A model generated the notes under the pieces. That model did not search any database, was not told the origin of the DNA, and worked only from the letters and a program-made list of their open reading frames with translations. Below, in pieces: positions 9,209 to 19,048 of a stretch of 64,000 nt of DNA. Position 1 is the stretch's first letter, and each line of letters begins with the position of its first letter. The stretch lies in contig JBBQTB010000009.1 of assembly GCA_038213375.1 (NCBI GenBank), forward strand, positions 81,607-145,606, given 5' to 3'. The stretch comes from JAAUTT01 sp038213375. GTDB taxonomy: Bacteria > Bacteroidota > Bacteroidia > Bacteroidales > JAAUTT01. A program made the position numbers and the translations under genes.

Positions 9209-11290
9209 ATGAATTCAAAAATCAAATCTTTTAAAATTATACATTCAGATACATATTTGCCTTTAATGCTACTGTGCCTGATAATGATTTTTTTTCTGAT
9301 TACAGTAAATGGCCAATCGGTTAACATCGATGGCACTGCCGGTGGCAAACGATTTGATGGAATCGGAGCGGTGAGCGGTGGCGGAGCCACATCGGTATTG
9401 TTAAAAGACTATCCCGAACCTCAGCGCAGCCAGGTTTTAGATTTTCTTTTCAAACCTAATTTTGGAGCTTCTATCTCAGCATTGCTGGTTGAAGTTCCTG
9501 GCGATGGTAATTCAACTCAGGGATCGGAGTCAAGTCATATGCATTTAAGAAAAGATTTGAACTACAGCCGCGGTTACGAATGGTGGATAATGAGCGAAGC
9601 CAAAAAACGTAATCCTACGATAACACTGGATGCAAATGCCTGGGGCTGCCCAAGATGGGTAGGTGATAATAATTTCTGGTCGCAGGACATGTGCGATTAT
9701 TATGCTAGTTGGATCAAAGGTCTGAAAAGTGTTTATGGTATCGATTTAGACGCCGTTGGATGCCGAAACGAAAAAGGAGTGAATGAAGATTTTGTTAAAA
9801 AATTCAGGGCTACTCTAAATAAAAATGGTCTGCACAAAGTTAGGATTCATGCTTTTGACAATTGGGGGAAAGAAAAATTTGACTGGTGCAAAAATATGAA
9901 AACCGATTCGGTACTAAGGGCTTCGGTGGACATTATAAGCGCCCATACAATGTCGGAAATAGCAACTACCCCTGAAATTAAAAAATTAAGTGATGAATTG
10001 GGAAAACCAATCTGGAACACTGAAGAACATATTTATCTTAAAGGGTATGACTGTGAATTAAGCATGGTGGAGTCGTTCAACAAAAATTTCATTGAGAGTG
10101 GTGCAACCATGGTGGTGAACTGGTTTCTGGTTGCTTCAACTTACAGTATTGAACCATTTCCTGAAGACCCGGCCATTATGGTTGCACGCGAACCTTGGGG
10201 TGGAAATTATTATATTAGGGAAGTGCTTTGGGCTTATGCGCATTACGGACAGTTTACAAAAGCTGGTTGGCAATATTTAAATGGAGCTTGTGGTAAACTA
10301 CCGAATGGGGGAACGTATGTTACCTTGAAATCACCTGGCATTGATTTTAGTATTATTGCAGAAACCAAGGATGCTAAAGAAAACCAAAAAGTTTCTTTCA
10401 AAATTAGCGGGGGCTTATCAACTGCTAAGCTTTGTGTTTGGCGCAGCAATGCACAGGCACAATTTGTAAAGTTAAACGATATCACGCCTATAAATGGCTC
10501 TTTTGATGTAGTTATGGAACCACAATCCATATATTCTGTATCTACAACTACCGGGCAACAGAAAGGTTCATTTTTAAATATTCCAGATTCCAAACCGTTT
10601 CCATTTCCCTACTACGAAACATTTGAGAGTTACAAAGATGCAAATAAATGGGGGTACTTGCCCCACTATACTGCCGACATTGCCGGAGTGTTCGAAATTG
10701 CGGAACGCCCTGATAATAAAGAAAAATGCTTGCGTCAGGTTGTCGAAGCAGGCTCACAAAGCTGGGCTCCCGAATGGTATCCATACACCATCCTGGGTGA
10801 TAGAAACTGGAAAGATTATGAAGTTAGCGCTGATGTCTACATTAATATCGATGGTTGGGCTGGAATTATGGGGCGTGTCATCGCTACCGGAACTGGATAT
10901 GGATGCAAACCAAGTGGATATTATATAAATCTGTCGGCAGATGGCACTTGCTCATTGTACGTTTCAAAACAGGATGAAAAAAATAATGAACAGGGTACAC
11001 TATTGGCTTCAGGAAAGACATCCAATATGGATGCAAAGAAATGGCATACACTTATGCTCCGTTTTTCAGGCGCTACCATAACCGGTTTTGTTGACAAAAC
11101 GCAGGTTTTAACAGCTACTAACACGACGTTTTCAGAAGGTATGGTTGGACTAGTTGCAGGTAGTATAACTAAGCAAAGCAATAGTGCACTCTTCGACAAC
11201 CTGATGATAAAACCGATCAACGGGATTACTCCTTCACCCACAATTTTTTCACAAAAAGTATATCCTATTTATAATCAAACTTCTAAATAA
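9209..11290 (+). CDS. GH59 galactosylceramidase-type beta-galactosidase, secreted
   Basis: About 693 residues from the ATG at 9209, which gives a normal signal peptide (cleavage near VNGQS); an in-frame TTG 45 nt upstream is less likely. The domain opens with RFDGIGAVSGGGATS, as in GH59. The predicted acid/base is E188 in CRNEKG and the nucleophile E272 in WNTEEH, matching the NEK and SE(D/E) sites of mammalian galactocerebrosidase. Residues from about 440 to the end form a lectin-like beta-sandwich (YYETFESY, WKDYEVSADVYI, SNSALFDNL), also as in GALC. It hydrolyses terminal beta-galactose; natural substrates could be galactolipids or galactan side chains. A GH35-type gene follows after 30 nt, likely in one operon. 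GH59 is uncommon in bacteria. Confidence 0.88.
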   Translation: MNSKIKSFKIIHSDTYLPLMLLCLIMIFFLITVNGQSVNIDGTAGGKRFDGIGAVSGGGATSVLLKDYPEPQRSQVLDFLFKPNFGASISALLVEVPGDGNSTQGSESSHMHLRKDLNYSRGYEWWIMSEAKKRNPTITLDANAWGCPRWVGDNNFWSQDMCDYYASWIKGLKSVYGIDLDAVGCRNEKGVNEDFVKKFRATLNKNGLHKVRIHAFDNWGKEKFDWCKNMKTDSVLRASVDIISAHTMSEIATTPEIKKLSDELGKPIWNTEEHIYLKGYDCELSMVESFNKNFIESGATMVVNWFLVASTYSIEPFPEDPAIMVAREPWGGNYYIREVLWAYAHYGQFTKAGWQYLNGACGKLPNGGTYVTLKSPGIDFSIIAETKDAKENQKVSFKISGGLSTAKLCVWRSNAQAQFVKLNDITPINGSFDVVMEPQSIYSVSTTTGQQKGSFLNIPDSKPFPFPYYETFESYKDANKWGYLPHYTADIAGVFEIAERPDNKEKCLRQVVEAGSQSWAPEWYPYTILGDRNWKDYEVSADVYINIDGWAGIMGRVIATGTGYGCKPSGYYINLSADGTCSLYVSKQDEKNNEQGTLLASGKTSNMDAKKWHTLMLRFSGATITGFVDKTQVLTATNTTFSEGMVGLVAGSITKQSNSALFDNLMIKPINGITPSPTIFSQKVYPIYNQTSK

Positions 11291-11306
11291 ACCAAATCAA
11301 TCTCAT

Positions 11307-11313
11307 AAGGAGG
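11307..11313 (+). promoter_or_regulatory. Strong Shine-Dalgarno sequence
   Basis: AAGGAGG lies 7 nt before the ATG at 11321. Canonical Shine-Dalgarno sites are rare in Bacteroidota, and none of the neighbouring hydrolase genes has one, so this fixes the start and is itself unusual. Confidence 0.8.
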
Positions 11314-11320
11314 AATTACA

Positions 11321-12943
11321 ATGCATCTACGTAAATCTATTGCTATTAGTGTAATATTATTGGTAGCAGCCGTTTTGTCAACCGTGTCGGCACAGATAAA
11401 GGAATTACAGGTTCCCCGTATCGTCGAAAAAGATGGTCGCCATGCCCTTTTGGTTGATGGGCAACCGTTTTTAATACTTGGGGGTCAGGCACATAATTCC
11501 AGCGGCTGGCCAGCTATGTTGCCCCGGGTATGGTCGGCTATTGAATCGATGCACGCCAACACCCTCGAAGTCCCAATATACTGGGAGTTGATAGAAGTGA
11601 AACCAGGAAAGTTTGATTTTTCGCTGATAGATACGCTGTTAAAGCAGGGGCGTGAACACAAAGTACACCTTATACTTCTGTGGTTTGCCACATGGAAAAA
11701 TGGAAGCAATCATTATATGCCCGAATGGATGAAAAGTGATGCAGGGAAGTATCCCAACATCACCGGACGAAACGGTCAATCGGTTGATTCCCCTTCGCCG
11801 CATACACAGGCGGCAATGGAAGCCGATGCTAAGGCTTTTGCAGCAGTGATGAAATATTTAAAAAAAGCTGATCCACAGCATACTGTGTTGATGGTTCAGG
11901 TTGAAAACGAACCCGGTGCTTGGGGGAGTGTGCGGGATTTTTCCACAGCTGCCCAAAAACTTTTTGAAGGCCGGGTGCCAATGGAACTGCTCAAACCTGA
12001 AATCCTCAAGGCATTGAACAAACCTGTCATTGCAAAAGGAACCTGGACAGAGGTATTCGGAAAAGACGCTGACGAGTATTTTCATGCATGGTCAGTTGCC
12101 CGGTACATCGGTTATGTTGCGGCGGCGGGAAAGGCAGTTAATTCATTACCATTATACGTCAATGCAGCGCTTCGCGATCCGCTCAGCAACCCCAGTGCAA
12201 CAACATATGAGAGTGGTGGTCCAACTGACAATGTAATTCCAATATGGAAGGCCGCCGCGCCATCCATTGACTTGTTGGCTCCCGATATCTATTTGTCCGA
12301 TAGCGAAAAGGCACTAAAGGTAATTGAATTATATGACCGTTCTGACAACCCTTTGTTCGTGCCAGAGATAGGTTCGGGTGAAGAATACGTGAGATATTTC
12401 TATTCAGTGCTTGCCCATGGTGGTATTGGTTTTTCACCATTTGGGATTGACGATAATGGACGAGGTGAAGAAAAGGTTGAGACTGAAACCAGGCTTGCTG
12501 CTATTGCACAGGAATATTCCATAGCCGGTCCGATGATGAGAGAACTTGCCAAATGGGCTTTTGAAGGAAAGATAAAGAGCATTGTGGAGCATGTGGATCA
12601 TGCTTCGCAAACAATCGACCTCGGGTCATGGGAGGCCACGGTGTCATTCGGTGCTTCAAGTAGAAATACGGTGCAAACTAATTCCAAGCCCATTGGTAAA
12701 GCGATGGTGGTAAAATTGGGAGAGAATGAGTTTCTACTGATAGGCACACGTTGCCATTTCACATTTAAGCCAATTGGTGCCAACGCCGACAAAGCGTGGC
12801 AATACCTGAAGGTTGAAGAAGGCAAGTATGAGAACGGAACATTCAAACTGTTACGCATACTTAATGGTGACGAAACTGATTGGGGAGGACCTCGCTTTGG
12901 CTCCATACCTGCGCTGCTGCATACTACGCTGATCACGCGCTAA
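11321..12943 (+). CDS. GH35/GH42-like beta-galactosidase with DUF5597 C-terminal domain
   Basis: 540 residues with a signal peptide (cleaved after STVSA, about 24). The N-terminal barrel has FLILGGQAHNSSGW at 51-63, the acid/base E197 in QVENEPGAWG and the predicted nucleophile E349 in FVPEIGSG, the layout of clan GH-A beta-galactosidases. The C-terminal 150 residues (FLLIGTRCHFTF, EGKYENGTF) fit DUF5597, found on GH35-type enzymes such as those of Caulobacter. It probably removes terminal beta-galactose from oligosaccharides. It differs from its neighbours in having a strong Shine-Dalgarno site and more G+C-rich codons, which suggests a separate origin. The exact GH family (35 or 42) would need a profile search. 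Confidence 0.82.
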   Translation: MHLRKSIAISVILLVAAVLSTVSAQIKELQVPRIVEKDGRHALLVDGQPFLILGGQAHNSSGWPAMLPRVWSAIESMHANTLEVPIYWELIEVKPGKFDFSLIDTLLKQGREHKVHLILLWFATWKNGSNHYMPEWMKSDAGKYPNITGRNGQSVDSPSPHTQAAMEADAKAFAAVMKYLKKADPQHTVLMVQVENEPGAWGSVRDFSTAAQKLFEGRVPMELLKPEILKALNKPVIAKGTWTEVFGKDADEYFHAWSVARYIGYVAAAGKAVNSLPLYVNAALRDPLSNPSATTYESGGPTDNVIPIWKAAAPSIDLLAPDIYLSDSEKALKVIELYDRSDNPLFVPEIGSGEEYVRYFYSVLAHGGIGFSPFGIDDNGRGEEKVETETRLAAIAQEYSIAGPMMRELAKWAFEGKIKSIVEHVDHASQTIDLGSWEATVSFGASSRNTVQTNSKPIGKAMVVKLGENEFLLIGTRCHFTFKPIGANADKAWQYLKVEEGKYENGTFKLLRILNGDETDWGGPRFGSIPALLHTTLITR

Positions 12944-13025
12944 ACAAGCGGCTTAGAATTTGTGATATTAAGAGTGATTTTTTTAAGGATACAACCGAGT
13001 TATCATTAAAATATTAAAAAAACTA

Positions 13026-15512
13026 ATGCTGAAACTACAAACTCTTATTCTAAATTTCATCCTGGTAAACTTGTTTTATCTAAATGCCTGGTCAGGCGTT
13101 CTTCAAACGCGACAACGTTTGTTGATGGATTACAATTGGAAATTTATACAGTCGGATGTAAAAGATGCGGAAAAGGCTGATTTTGATGATACTAAGTGGC
13201 GAACGCTCAACCTTCCACACGATTGGAGTATCGAAGGTGAATTTAAAGAGGATGCTACCACAAAGGGCTCCGGAGGTTATCTTCCGGCAGGTATCGGATG
13301 GTATCGCAGGCATTTTAACCTTTCAATAGTCGGTAAAGATCAGCAATTCCAGATTGAATTTGATGGTGTGTACATGAACAGCGATGTCTGGATTAATGGG
13401 CAACATCTGGGCAAACATAATTATGGTTATACGAGTTTATTCTATGATCTGGCTTCTTATATCAAAAAAGGGGAAAATACAATTGCGGTCAGGGTCGATA
13501 ATTCACTTCAACTTAGCAGCCGCTGGTATACTGGTTCAGGAATTTACCGACATGTGTGGTTAAATATTACCGATCCTGTTCATATCTCTCACTGGGGAAC
13601 CTATATTACAACGCCGCAAGTTGATTCATTATCCGCAACAATAACCGTCCGCACTTTTGTTGAAAACAACCTTTCCATTTCTAAAAAGATGGTTCTTCGA
13701 TCGGTGGTTAAAGATGGTTCGGGCAAGGAAATTGCTAAGATTGAAACGCCTTTTTCAATTGTAGCATTCGGAAAAGAAGAAATCAAACAAACCATCAAAG
13801 TAGCTTCTCCTAAGCTTTGGTCAATAGACAATCCTACCTTATACTCTTTGAATTCATTTTTGGTAGAAAAAAAAGAAGAAGTTGACAATTACAACTCAAC
13901 TTTTGGAATTCGCCATATTGAATATGATAAGGATAAAGGCTTTCTTCTGAACGGTAAGCATTTGAAGATGAATGGGGTGTGTTTACATCACGATGCAGGT
14001 TGTCTGGGTGCGGCAGTTCCCGAACACGCTTGGGTTCGGCGGTTGCTTCTGTTAAAAGAAATGGGCTGCAATGCAATCAGGACATCACATAACCCACCGG
14101 CTCCCGAATTTCTTGATCTTTGCGATAAAATGGGTTTTCTGGTAATGGATGAAATTTTTGATGAATGGATAGAGTCAAAAGCTCCACAATATGGTTATCA
14201 TAAATATTTTGAGGAAAACTCACAATCTGATTTAGTTTCCATGATCCATCGTGACCGCAATCATCCATCGGTAGTATTGTGGAGTGCCGGAAATGAAGTC
14301 CCAGATCAGGTAAAAGAGATTGGAAGTGAAACTCTTCGTAAATTAATTGATACATTCCACAAGGAAGATCCGACACGGCCTGTAACTCAAGCAAATGACC
14401 GTATCGCTGCCGGTGATGGCCCTGCTAAACTTCCTTTCCTCGACATGCAGGATATTGTAGGTTATAATTATGTTGACCGCTGGCGCGACCGAAGAGAATT
14501 ATATTATAGCATCGACCGGCATGACCATCCGGATTGGAAAATGATTGGAACTGAAAATGTTTCCGTTCCGGGTATTCGCGGACAATATTCAATTGACACC
14601 AATAAGTCTGAAAAACGGCAGGGTCGTTCACAAGATTATCGCACAAATATGATCCAGGCAGAACAATTATGGAAATTTACTGCGGTAAATAATTATGTGA
14701 TAGGTGATTTTATGTGGACAGGCATTGATTATCTTGGGGAAGCAAGCTGGCCGAATAAGAATGCAAGTTCAGGGGTTATTGATCTTTGCGGTTTTCCGAA
14801 AGATGGTTATTATTTTTATCAAAGCCAATGGACAAAAAAACCGATGATCCATCTATTTCCGCATTGGAACTGGAAAGGCCATGAAGGTCAGGTTATTTCT
14901 GTAATTACCTATTCCAATTGCGACAGCGTTGAACTTTTCCTGAATGGAAAATCTTTTGAAATAAAATCTGCAATTTTTCCACAACAGGGCGTTTCATTAG
15001 CCTGGAATGCCTATCAACACCCTTATGTTCCGGCAACAACATCTGATTTGCATCTAAGTTGGGATGTACCGTATGAACCGGGCGTTTTGAAAGTAATTGG
15101 GAAAAAAGACGGAAAAATTGTTTCAGAAGAAGTGCATAAAACTTCTAACCCTGTAGCAATCAGAATGTCGACCGACCGATATGAAATTGATGCTGATGCC
15201 TACGACATTGCAAATGTTAAAGTTGAACTAATTGATGAAAATGGATTTGTTGTGCCTGATGCAGATAACCTTATCGAATTTAAAGTGGATGGAGAAGGAG
15301 CATTGATTGGCACAGATAATGGCAATCCCAAGGACAAAACCCGTATGAAAAGCAATCTACGCAATGCATTCAACGGATTGGCGCTTGCTATTATTCAATC
15401 GACCCAAAAAAGTGGAAATATTCGTTTGACGGCTGTTTCTAAGGGTCTTAAAGAAGCTATTTTGCAGGTAGGCACGCACAAAATAGTAAAGGGATTCAAA
15501 ACGTTGGAGTAA
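13026..15512 (+). CDS. GH2 beta-galactosidase family enzyme, secreted
   Basis: 828 residues with an N-terminal signal-like segment. Domain order is typical GH2: sugar-binding jelly roll (about 30-185, LPHDWSIEG, GGYLPAGIGWYRR), immunoglobulin-like domain (190-295), TIM barrel (from FGIRHIEY at 293), then C-terminal Ig-like domains. HNPPAPEFLDLCDKMGF at 355-371 and the acid/base E424 in SAGNEVPD are clear; the nucleophile is predicted at E510 in MIGTEN. It acts on beta-galactosides or another beta-linked sugar; specificity is inferred from the galactose-rich context. It lies 82 nt after the GH35-type gene and 38 nt before GH97, so these are probably one transcript. Confidence 0.88.
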   Translation: MLKLQTLILNFILVNLFYLNAWSGVLQTRQRLLMDYNWKFIQSDVKDAEKADFDDTKWRTLNLPHDWSIEGEFKEDATTKGSGGYLPAGIGWYRRHFNLSIVGKDQQFQIEFDGVYMNSDVWINGQHLGKHNYGYTSLFYDLASYIKKGENTIAVRVDNSLQLSSRWYTGSGIYRHVWLNITDPVHISHWGTYITTPQVDSLSATITVRTFVENNLSISKKMVLRSVVKDGSGKEIAKIETPFSIVAFGKEEIKQTIKVASPKLWSIDNPTLYSLNSFLVEKKEEVDNYNSTFGIRHIEYDKDKGFLLNGKHLKMNGVCLHHDAGCLGAAVPEHAWVRRLLLLKEMGCNAIRTSHNPPAPEFLDLCDKMGFLVMDEIFDEWIESKAPQYGYHKYFEENSQSDLVSMIHRDRNHPSVVLWSAGNEVPDQVKEIGSETLRKLIDTFHKEDPTRPVTQANDRIAAGDGPAKLPFLDMQDIVGYNYVDRWRDRRELYYSIDRHDHPDWKMIGTENVSVPGIRGQYSIDTNKSEKRQGRSQDYRTNMIQAEQLWKFTAVNNYVIGDFMWTGIDYLGEASWPNKNASSGVIDLCGFPKDGYYFYQSQWTKKPMIHLFPHWNWKGHEGQVISVITYSNCDSVELFLNGKSFEIKSAIFPQQGVSLAWNAYQHPYVPATTSDLHLSWDVPYEPGVLKVIGKKDGKIVSEEVHKTSNPVAIRMSTDRYEIDADAYDIANVKVELIDENGFVVPDADNLIEFKVDGEGALIGTDNGNPKDKTRMKSNLRNAFNGLALAIIQSTQKSGNIRLTAVSKGLKEAILQVGTHKIVKGFKTLE

Positions 15513-15550
15513 AATATTATAATACAAATTAAACACTAAACTAATGGTAT

Positions 15551-17542
15551 ATGAAAACAAAACATTTTGGATTATTTGCTTTTTTGGTATTGAGTTCGAC
15601 GATACTCAGCGCGCAGAAAAATAAAAGCTTTGAGATTAAATCGCCGGACAACAAAATTGCTTTAAAATTTGACGTTGGGGCTAAAATGCAATGGTCTGTT
15701 CAGCACGATGGACAGCAGATTATTGCTCCTTCAGCAATATCAATGCAATTGGACGGTGGCGAAACTCTTGGAAACAACGCCAAAATCAGTTCGTCGAAGA
15801 TTGAAAAAATGGATCAACTGATAGCAGCAATTAATTATAAGAAGAAAACCATTCAGGATCAATATAATCAGATTACAATAAATTGTAAAGGCGATTTCGG
15901 TGTAATATTCAGGGTCTATAATGATGGTGCGGCTTATCGTTTTTTTACAAAGAAAAAAGGAGAGATGATTGTAAAAAACGAAGAAGCTAACTTCAATTTC
16001 ATCGCGGACCACAAAGCATATATTCCCTATATGTGGGATTACAGAGGTGGTGAAAAATTCAACCATTCATTTGAAGCCCTTTACAAAGAGATAAATATCT
16101 CGAAATTTGCCACCGATTCATTGGCCTTTCTACCCTTGTTGGTTGATGTTGGAAACAACAAAAAAGTGGTCATCCTCGAAGCCGATCTGGAAGACTATCC
16201 TGGTATGTATCTGAATATGAATCAGACTAAAAGGGGATTTATGGGAGTTTATGCGCAGTATCCATTGGAATCTAAGTTAGGCGGATATTCAGACATGAAT
16301 CTGATACCAACAAAAAGAGCCGATTTTATTGCAAAAACTACAGGTACACGTAATTTTCCATGGCGTGCATTGGTTATTAGTCAGCAAGACAAAGATTTAC
16401 TTAATAGCGATATGGTACAAAAACTGGCCTCACCTTCGAGATTAGCAGATATCTCTTGGATCAAGACTGGTCAGGTTGCATGGGATTGGTGGAACGACTG
16501 GAATATTTCGCATGTTGATTTTAAAGCAGGTTACAACACGCGAACTTTCAAATATTATATAGATTTTGCCGCCGCCAATAAATTAGCCTACATCGTAATG
16601 GATTGGGGTTGGTCCTCACATACTGATATTTTGGATGTGATTGCCCCTAATCTCAATATTCAGGAAATAGTAGATTATGGAAAGCAAAAAGGAGTGGGTG
16701 TAGTTCTATGGGCATCGTGGTATGCTGTAAAGGAAGAGATGGATCGCGCTTTTCCGAAGTATGCCAAAATGGGAGTGAAAGGGTTCAAGATTGATTTTGT
16801 TGACCGCGATGACCAGATTGCAGTAGCTTCGTTGTATGAAATAGCCAAAAAAGCGGCAGAATATCAATTGATTGTGGACTATCACGGAGTTTTTAAGCCC
16901 ACTGGATTGCAAAGAACATACCCAAATGTAGTTGGTTATGAAGGTGTTAAAGGATTGGAAAATTACAAATGGGCTACTGAAGATCAACCTCGGTATACTG
17001 TCAGTATTCCTTTTATCCGGATGATGGCCGGGCCTATGGATTATACGCCGGGAGCGATGCGTAATGCCAACAAGTCGAACTACAGGTCGATCGGTGCTAT
17101 GCCTATGGGTATGGGAACGCGTTGCAATCAAATGGCGATGTATGTGATGTTTGAAGCACCCTTTCAAATGCTGGCAGACAATCCTACCATCTATGCGAAG
17201 GAGCAGGAATGTACCGATTTTATTGCCAATGTACCGACTACCACAGACGAAACCGTGGCTTTGGATGGTAAATTAGGAGAGTTCGCTGCCATCGCTCGTA
17301 AGAAAGGCGAAACATGGTTTGTTGGGGCCATGAGCAACTGGACTCAGCGCGAATTGACACTAGATTTTTCATTTCTAGGCACAGGCATTTATCAGGCAGT
17401 GGTTTTTAAAGACGGAATGAATGCCGATCGCGATGCTACTGATTATAAAAAGGAGGTAATTAAAATCTCTTCCACAGATAAATTGAAAATACAACTTGCG
17501 CCAGGTGGAGGTTGGGCTGCCAGAATAGAAAAACTAAAATAA
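15551..17542 (+). CDS. GH97 retaining alpha-galactosidase, secreted
   Basis: 663 residues with a signal peptide (cleavage after LSA, about 21). It has the GH97 N-terminal beta-sandwich and a TIM barrel from about 300. The sequence FKIDFVDRDDQ places Asp at 415, and VKGLEN places Glu at 470. These match, in residue and number, the nucleophile and acid/base of the Bacteroides thetaiotaomicron retaining alpha-galactosidase GH97b; the inverting SusB type lacks this Asp. The call is therefore alpha-galactosidase rather than alpha-glucosidase. It probably acts in the periplasm, as GH97 enzymes usually do, and is the last gene of the 9209-17542 hydrolase run. Confidence 0.9.
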   Translation: MKTKHFGLFAFLVLSSTILSAQKNKSFEIKSPDNKIALKFDVGAKMQWSVQHDGQQIIAPSAISMQLDGGETLGNNAKISSSKIEKMDQLIAAINYKKKTIQDQYNQITINCKGDFGVIFRVYNDGAAYRFFTKKKGEMIVKNEEANFNFIADHKAYIPYMWDYRGGEKFNHSFEALYKEINISKFATDSLAFLPLLVDVGNNKKVVILEADLEDYPGMYLNMNQTKRGFMGVYAQYPLESKLGGYSDMNLIPTKRADFIAKTTGTRNFPWRALVISQQDKDLLNSDMVQKLASPSRLADISWIKTGQVAWDWWNDWNISHVDFKAGYNTRTFKYYIDFAAANKLAYIVMDWGWSSHTDILDVIAPNLNIQEIVDYGKQKGVGVVLWASWYAVKEEMDRAFPKYAKMGVKGFKIDFVDRDDQIAVASLYEIAKKAAEYQLIVDYHGVFKPTGLQRTYPNVVGYEGVKGLENYKWATEDQPRYTVSIPFIRMMAGPMDYTPGAMRNANKSNYRSIGAMPMGMGTRCNQMAMYVMFEAPFQMLADNPTIYAKEQECTDFIANVPTTTDETVALDGKLGEFAAIARKKGETWFVGAMSNWTQRELTLDFSFLGTGIYQAVVFKDGMNADRDATDYKKEVIKISSTDKLKIQLAPGGGWAARIEKLK

Positions 17543-17773
17543 TGAAAACTAGAATCAGACTACCGTGTTTTCTTACTCTAATTCTTATTACTTGAATTCT
17601 TTCTGGGCTGGAATGGGTATCTGTAAAGATATTTCCTGAAATTAAACTTCAAAAATTTCAGTCGAACAATTGAAATGCGCAATAAAATGTTGCCAGATCC
17701 AAAAAATCGCATACCAATATTCAATTATTACCCGAATAGGTTAATACATTAATAATAAATTAATCAATATATT

Positions 17774-18466
17774 ATGAAGAATATACTTTCATTTTTTATC
17801 TATTTTATGGGATTTTTCACTCTGGTATCCGCCCAAAAGCCTGCAAGTAGTAAAGCTGTGAATATTTCATTTTCAGACTTTAAATACACCGATATTGGAG
17901 TAAAAACCAAAGCTGGAACAGCAAAAATTACAAAAGGAGAACTTGAAATTACAGCGAGTGGAGCCGATATTTGGGGAACACACGATGAGTTTCATTTCGG
18001 GTACAAATCGTTAAAAGGAGACTTTGATTTTAGCGTTCAAGTGATGAGCTTAAGTAAAGCAAATCAATATACAAAAGCCGGTATTATGGCTCGTGCCGAT
18101 TTAAGCGATACCAGTCAGCATGTTTATTTTCAGATTTTCCCGGATAATAGTCCTAGGAATAAAAACAATGGTGGGTGCGAATTTCAATACCGATTGGCTA
18201 AAGGTGGTGAGATGAAAGCCATATATCCTGACATGAAAACAGCAGGAAACCAGTTTGACGTTGCATTTCCAAACACTTGGATCCGGTTAAAACGACACGG
18301 TGATGTTTTCGAATCCTACTTTAGCAATGATAATAAAAAGTGGAAACTTTACTCAACATTCACCTTAATGATGCCAACCCAATTATTCGTTGGTATAGCA
18401 ATAACAGCTCATAATTCAGCGGATTACACAAAAGCGAAATTGGTATCCCTAAAATTAAAAAATTAA
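17774..18466 (+). CDS. Secreted DUF1349-like / concanavalin-fold protein
   Basis: 230 residues with a signal peptide (cleaved after LVSA, about 20). The mature part is one beta-sandwich with GDFDFSVQV, YTKAGIMARADL, WIRLKRHGDVFESYFS and FVGIAITAHNS, the pattern of DUF1349/LamG-like domains. These often bind glycans or form accessory domains of hydrolases; here it is free-standing. It follows GH97 after a 231-nt spacer and is likely part of the same response. A catalytic role is not evident. Confidence 0.7.
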   Translation: MKNILSFFIYFMGFFTLVSAQKPASSKAVNISFSDFKYTDIGVKTKAGTAKITKGELEITASGADIWGTHDEFHFGYKSLKGDFDFSVQVMSLSKANQYTKAGIMARADLSDTSQHVYFQIFPDNSPRNKNNGGCEFQYRLAKGGEMKAIYPDMKTAGNQFDVAFPNTWIRLKRHGDVFESYFSNDNKKWKLYSTFTLMMPTQLFVGIAITAHNSADYTKAKLVSLKLKN

Positions 18467-18551
18467 AAATATCGCATAGTTCAATCTTTTAGAATCAAAT
18501 GGTTTCCTTAAAGGGAAAAAATGTGAAAATAAAAAGGGGATGATAACCATA

Positions 18552-18587
18552 AGGATTATGAAGGAGTTAGTATTCCTTCATAATCCT
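18552..18587 (+). terminator. Long perfect hairpin, probable terminator
   Basis: AGGATTATGAAGGA (18552-18565) and TCCTTCATAATCCT (18574-18587) form a perfect 14-bp stem with an 8-nt loop. No immediate T-run follows; a T-rich stretch lies about 20 nt on. It separates the hydrolase cluster from the rhodanese gene. Confidence 0.6.
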
Positions 18588-18652
18588 GCAATTGGTTCAA
18601 ATTACCTTTTTTGAAGTTGAATTGTTATATGCCTATATAAAATTCATAAGCC

Positions 18653-19048
18653 ATGAACGAACAAATAAAATATTACGAGAACAAATTAAAATACGAAATG
18701 GATCCTTCCGATCTTTTCGATGCAATTAACAATAGCGAAAAGATAGTGGTAATAGATGCCCGTAAACCACAAGGTTTTGAATCGGAACATATACCTGGCG
18801 CCATCAATTTCCCTCATCGCACCATGAATGAGGAATCAACAAAACAGTTAGACAAAAATATATTGTATGTAACGTATTGCGATGGAGTAGGTTGCAACGC
18901 TTCCACAAGAGCAGCATTGAATCTGGCACAGCTAGGGTTTAGAGTGAAAGAGCTTACCGGAGGTATTAAATGGTGGAAATTCGACGGTTATGCAATTGAA
19001 GGCATCAAGGCAAAAAAAGATGGTATTCAGGTTAAATGCGCATGTTGA
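18653..19048 (+). CDS. Rhodanese-domain sulfurtransferase
   Basis: 131 residues with a single rhodanese domain. VVVIDARKP at 32-39, HIPGAINFPH at 46-55 and the active-site loop YCDGVGCNAST, with predicted catalytic C76, are visible. Such proteins carry sulfane sulfur as a persulfide on this Cys. The loop has a second Cys (C81), and the protein ends in KCAC. It is cytosolic, with no signal peptide. There is no apparent operon partner; it lies between a terminator and a repeat-rich spacer. Confidence 0.85.
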   Translation: MNEQIKYYENKLKYEMDPSDLFDAINNSEKIVVIDARKPQGFESEHIPGAINFPHRTMNEESTKQLDKNILYVTYCDGVGCNASTRAALNLAQLGFRVKELTGGIKWWKFDGYAIEGIKAKKDGIQVKCAC

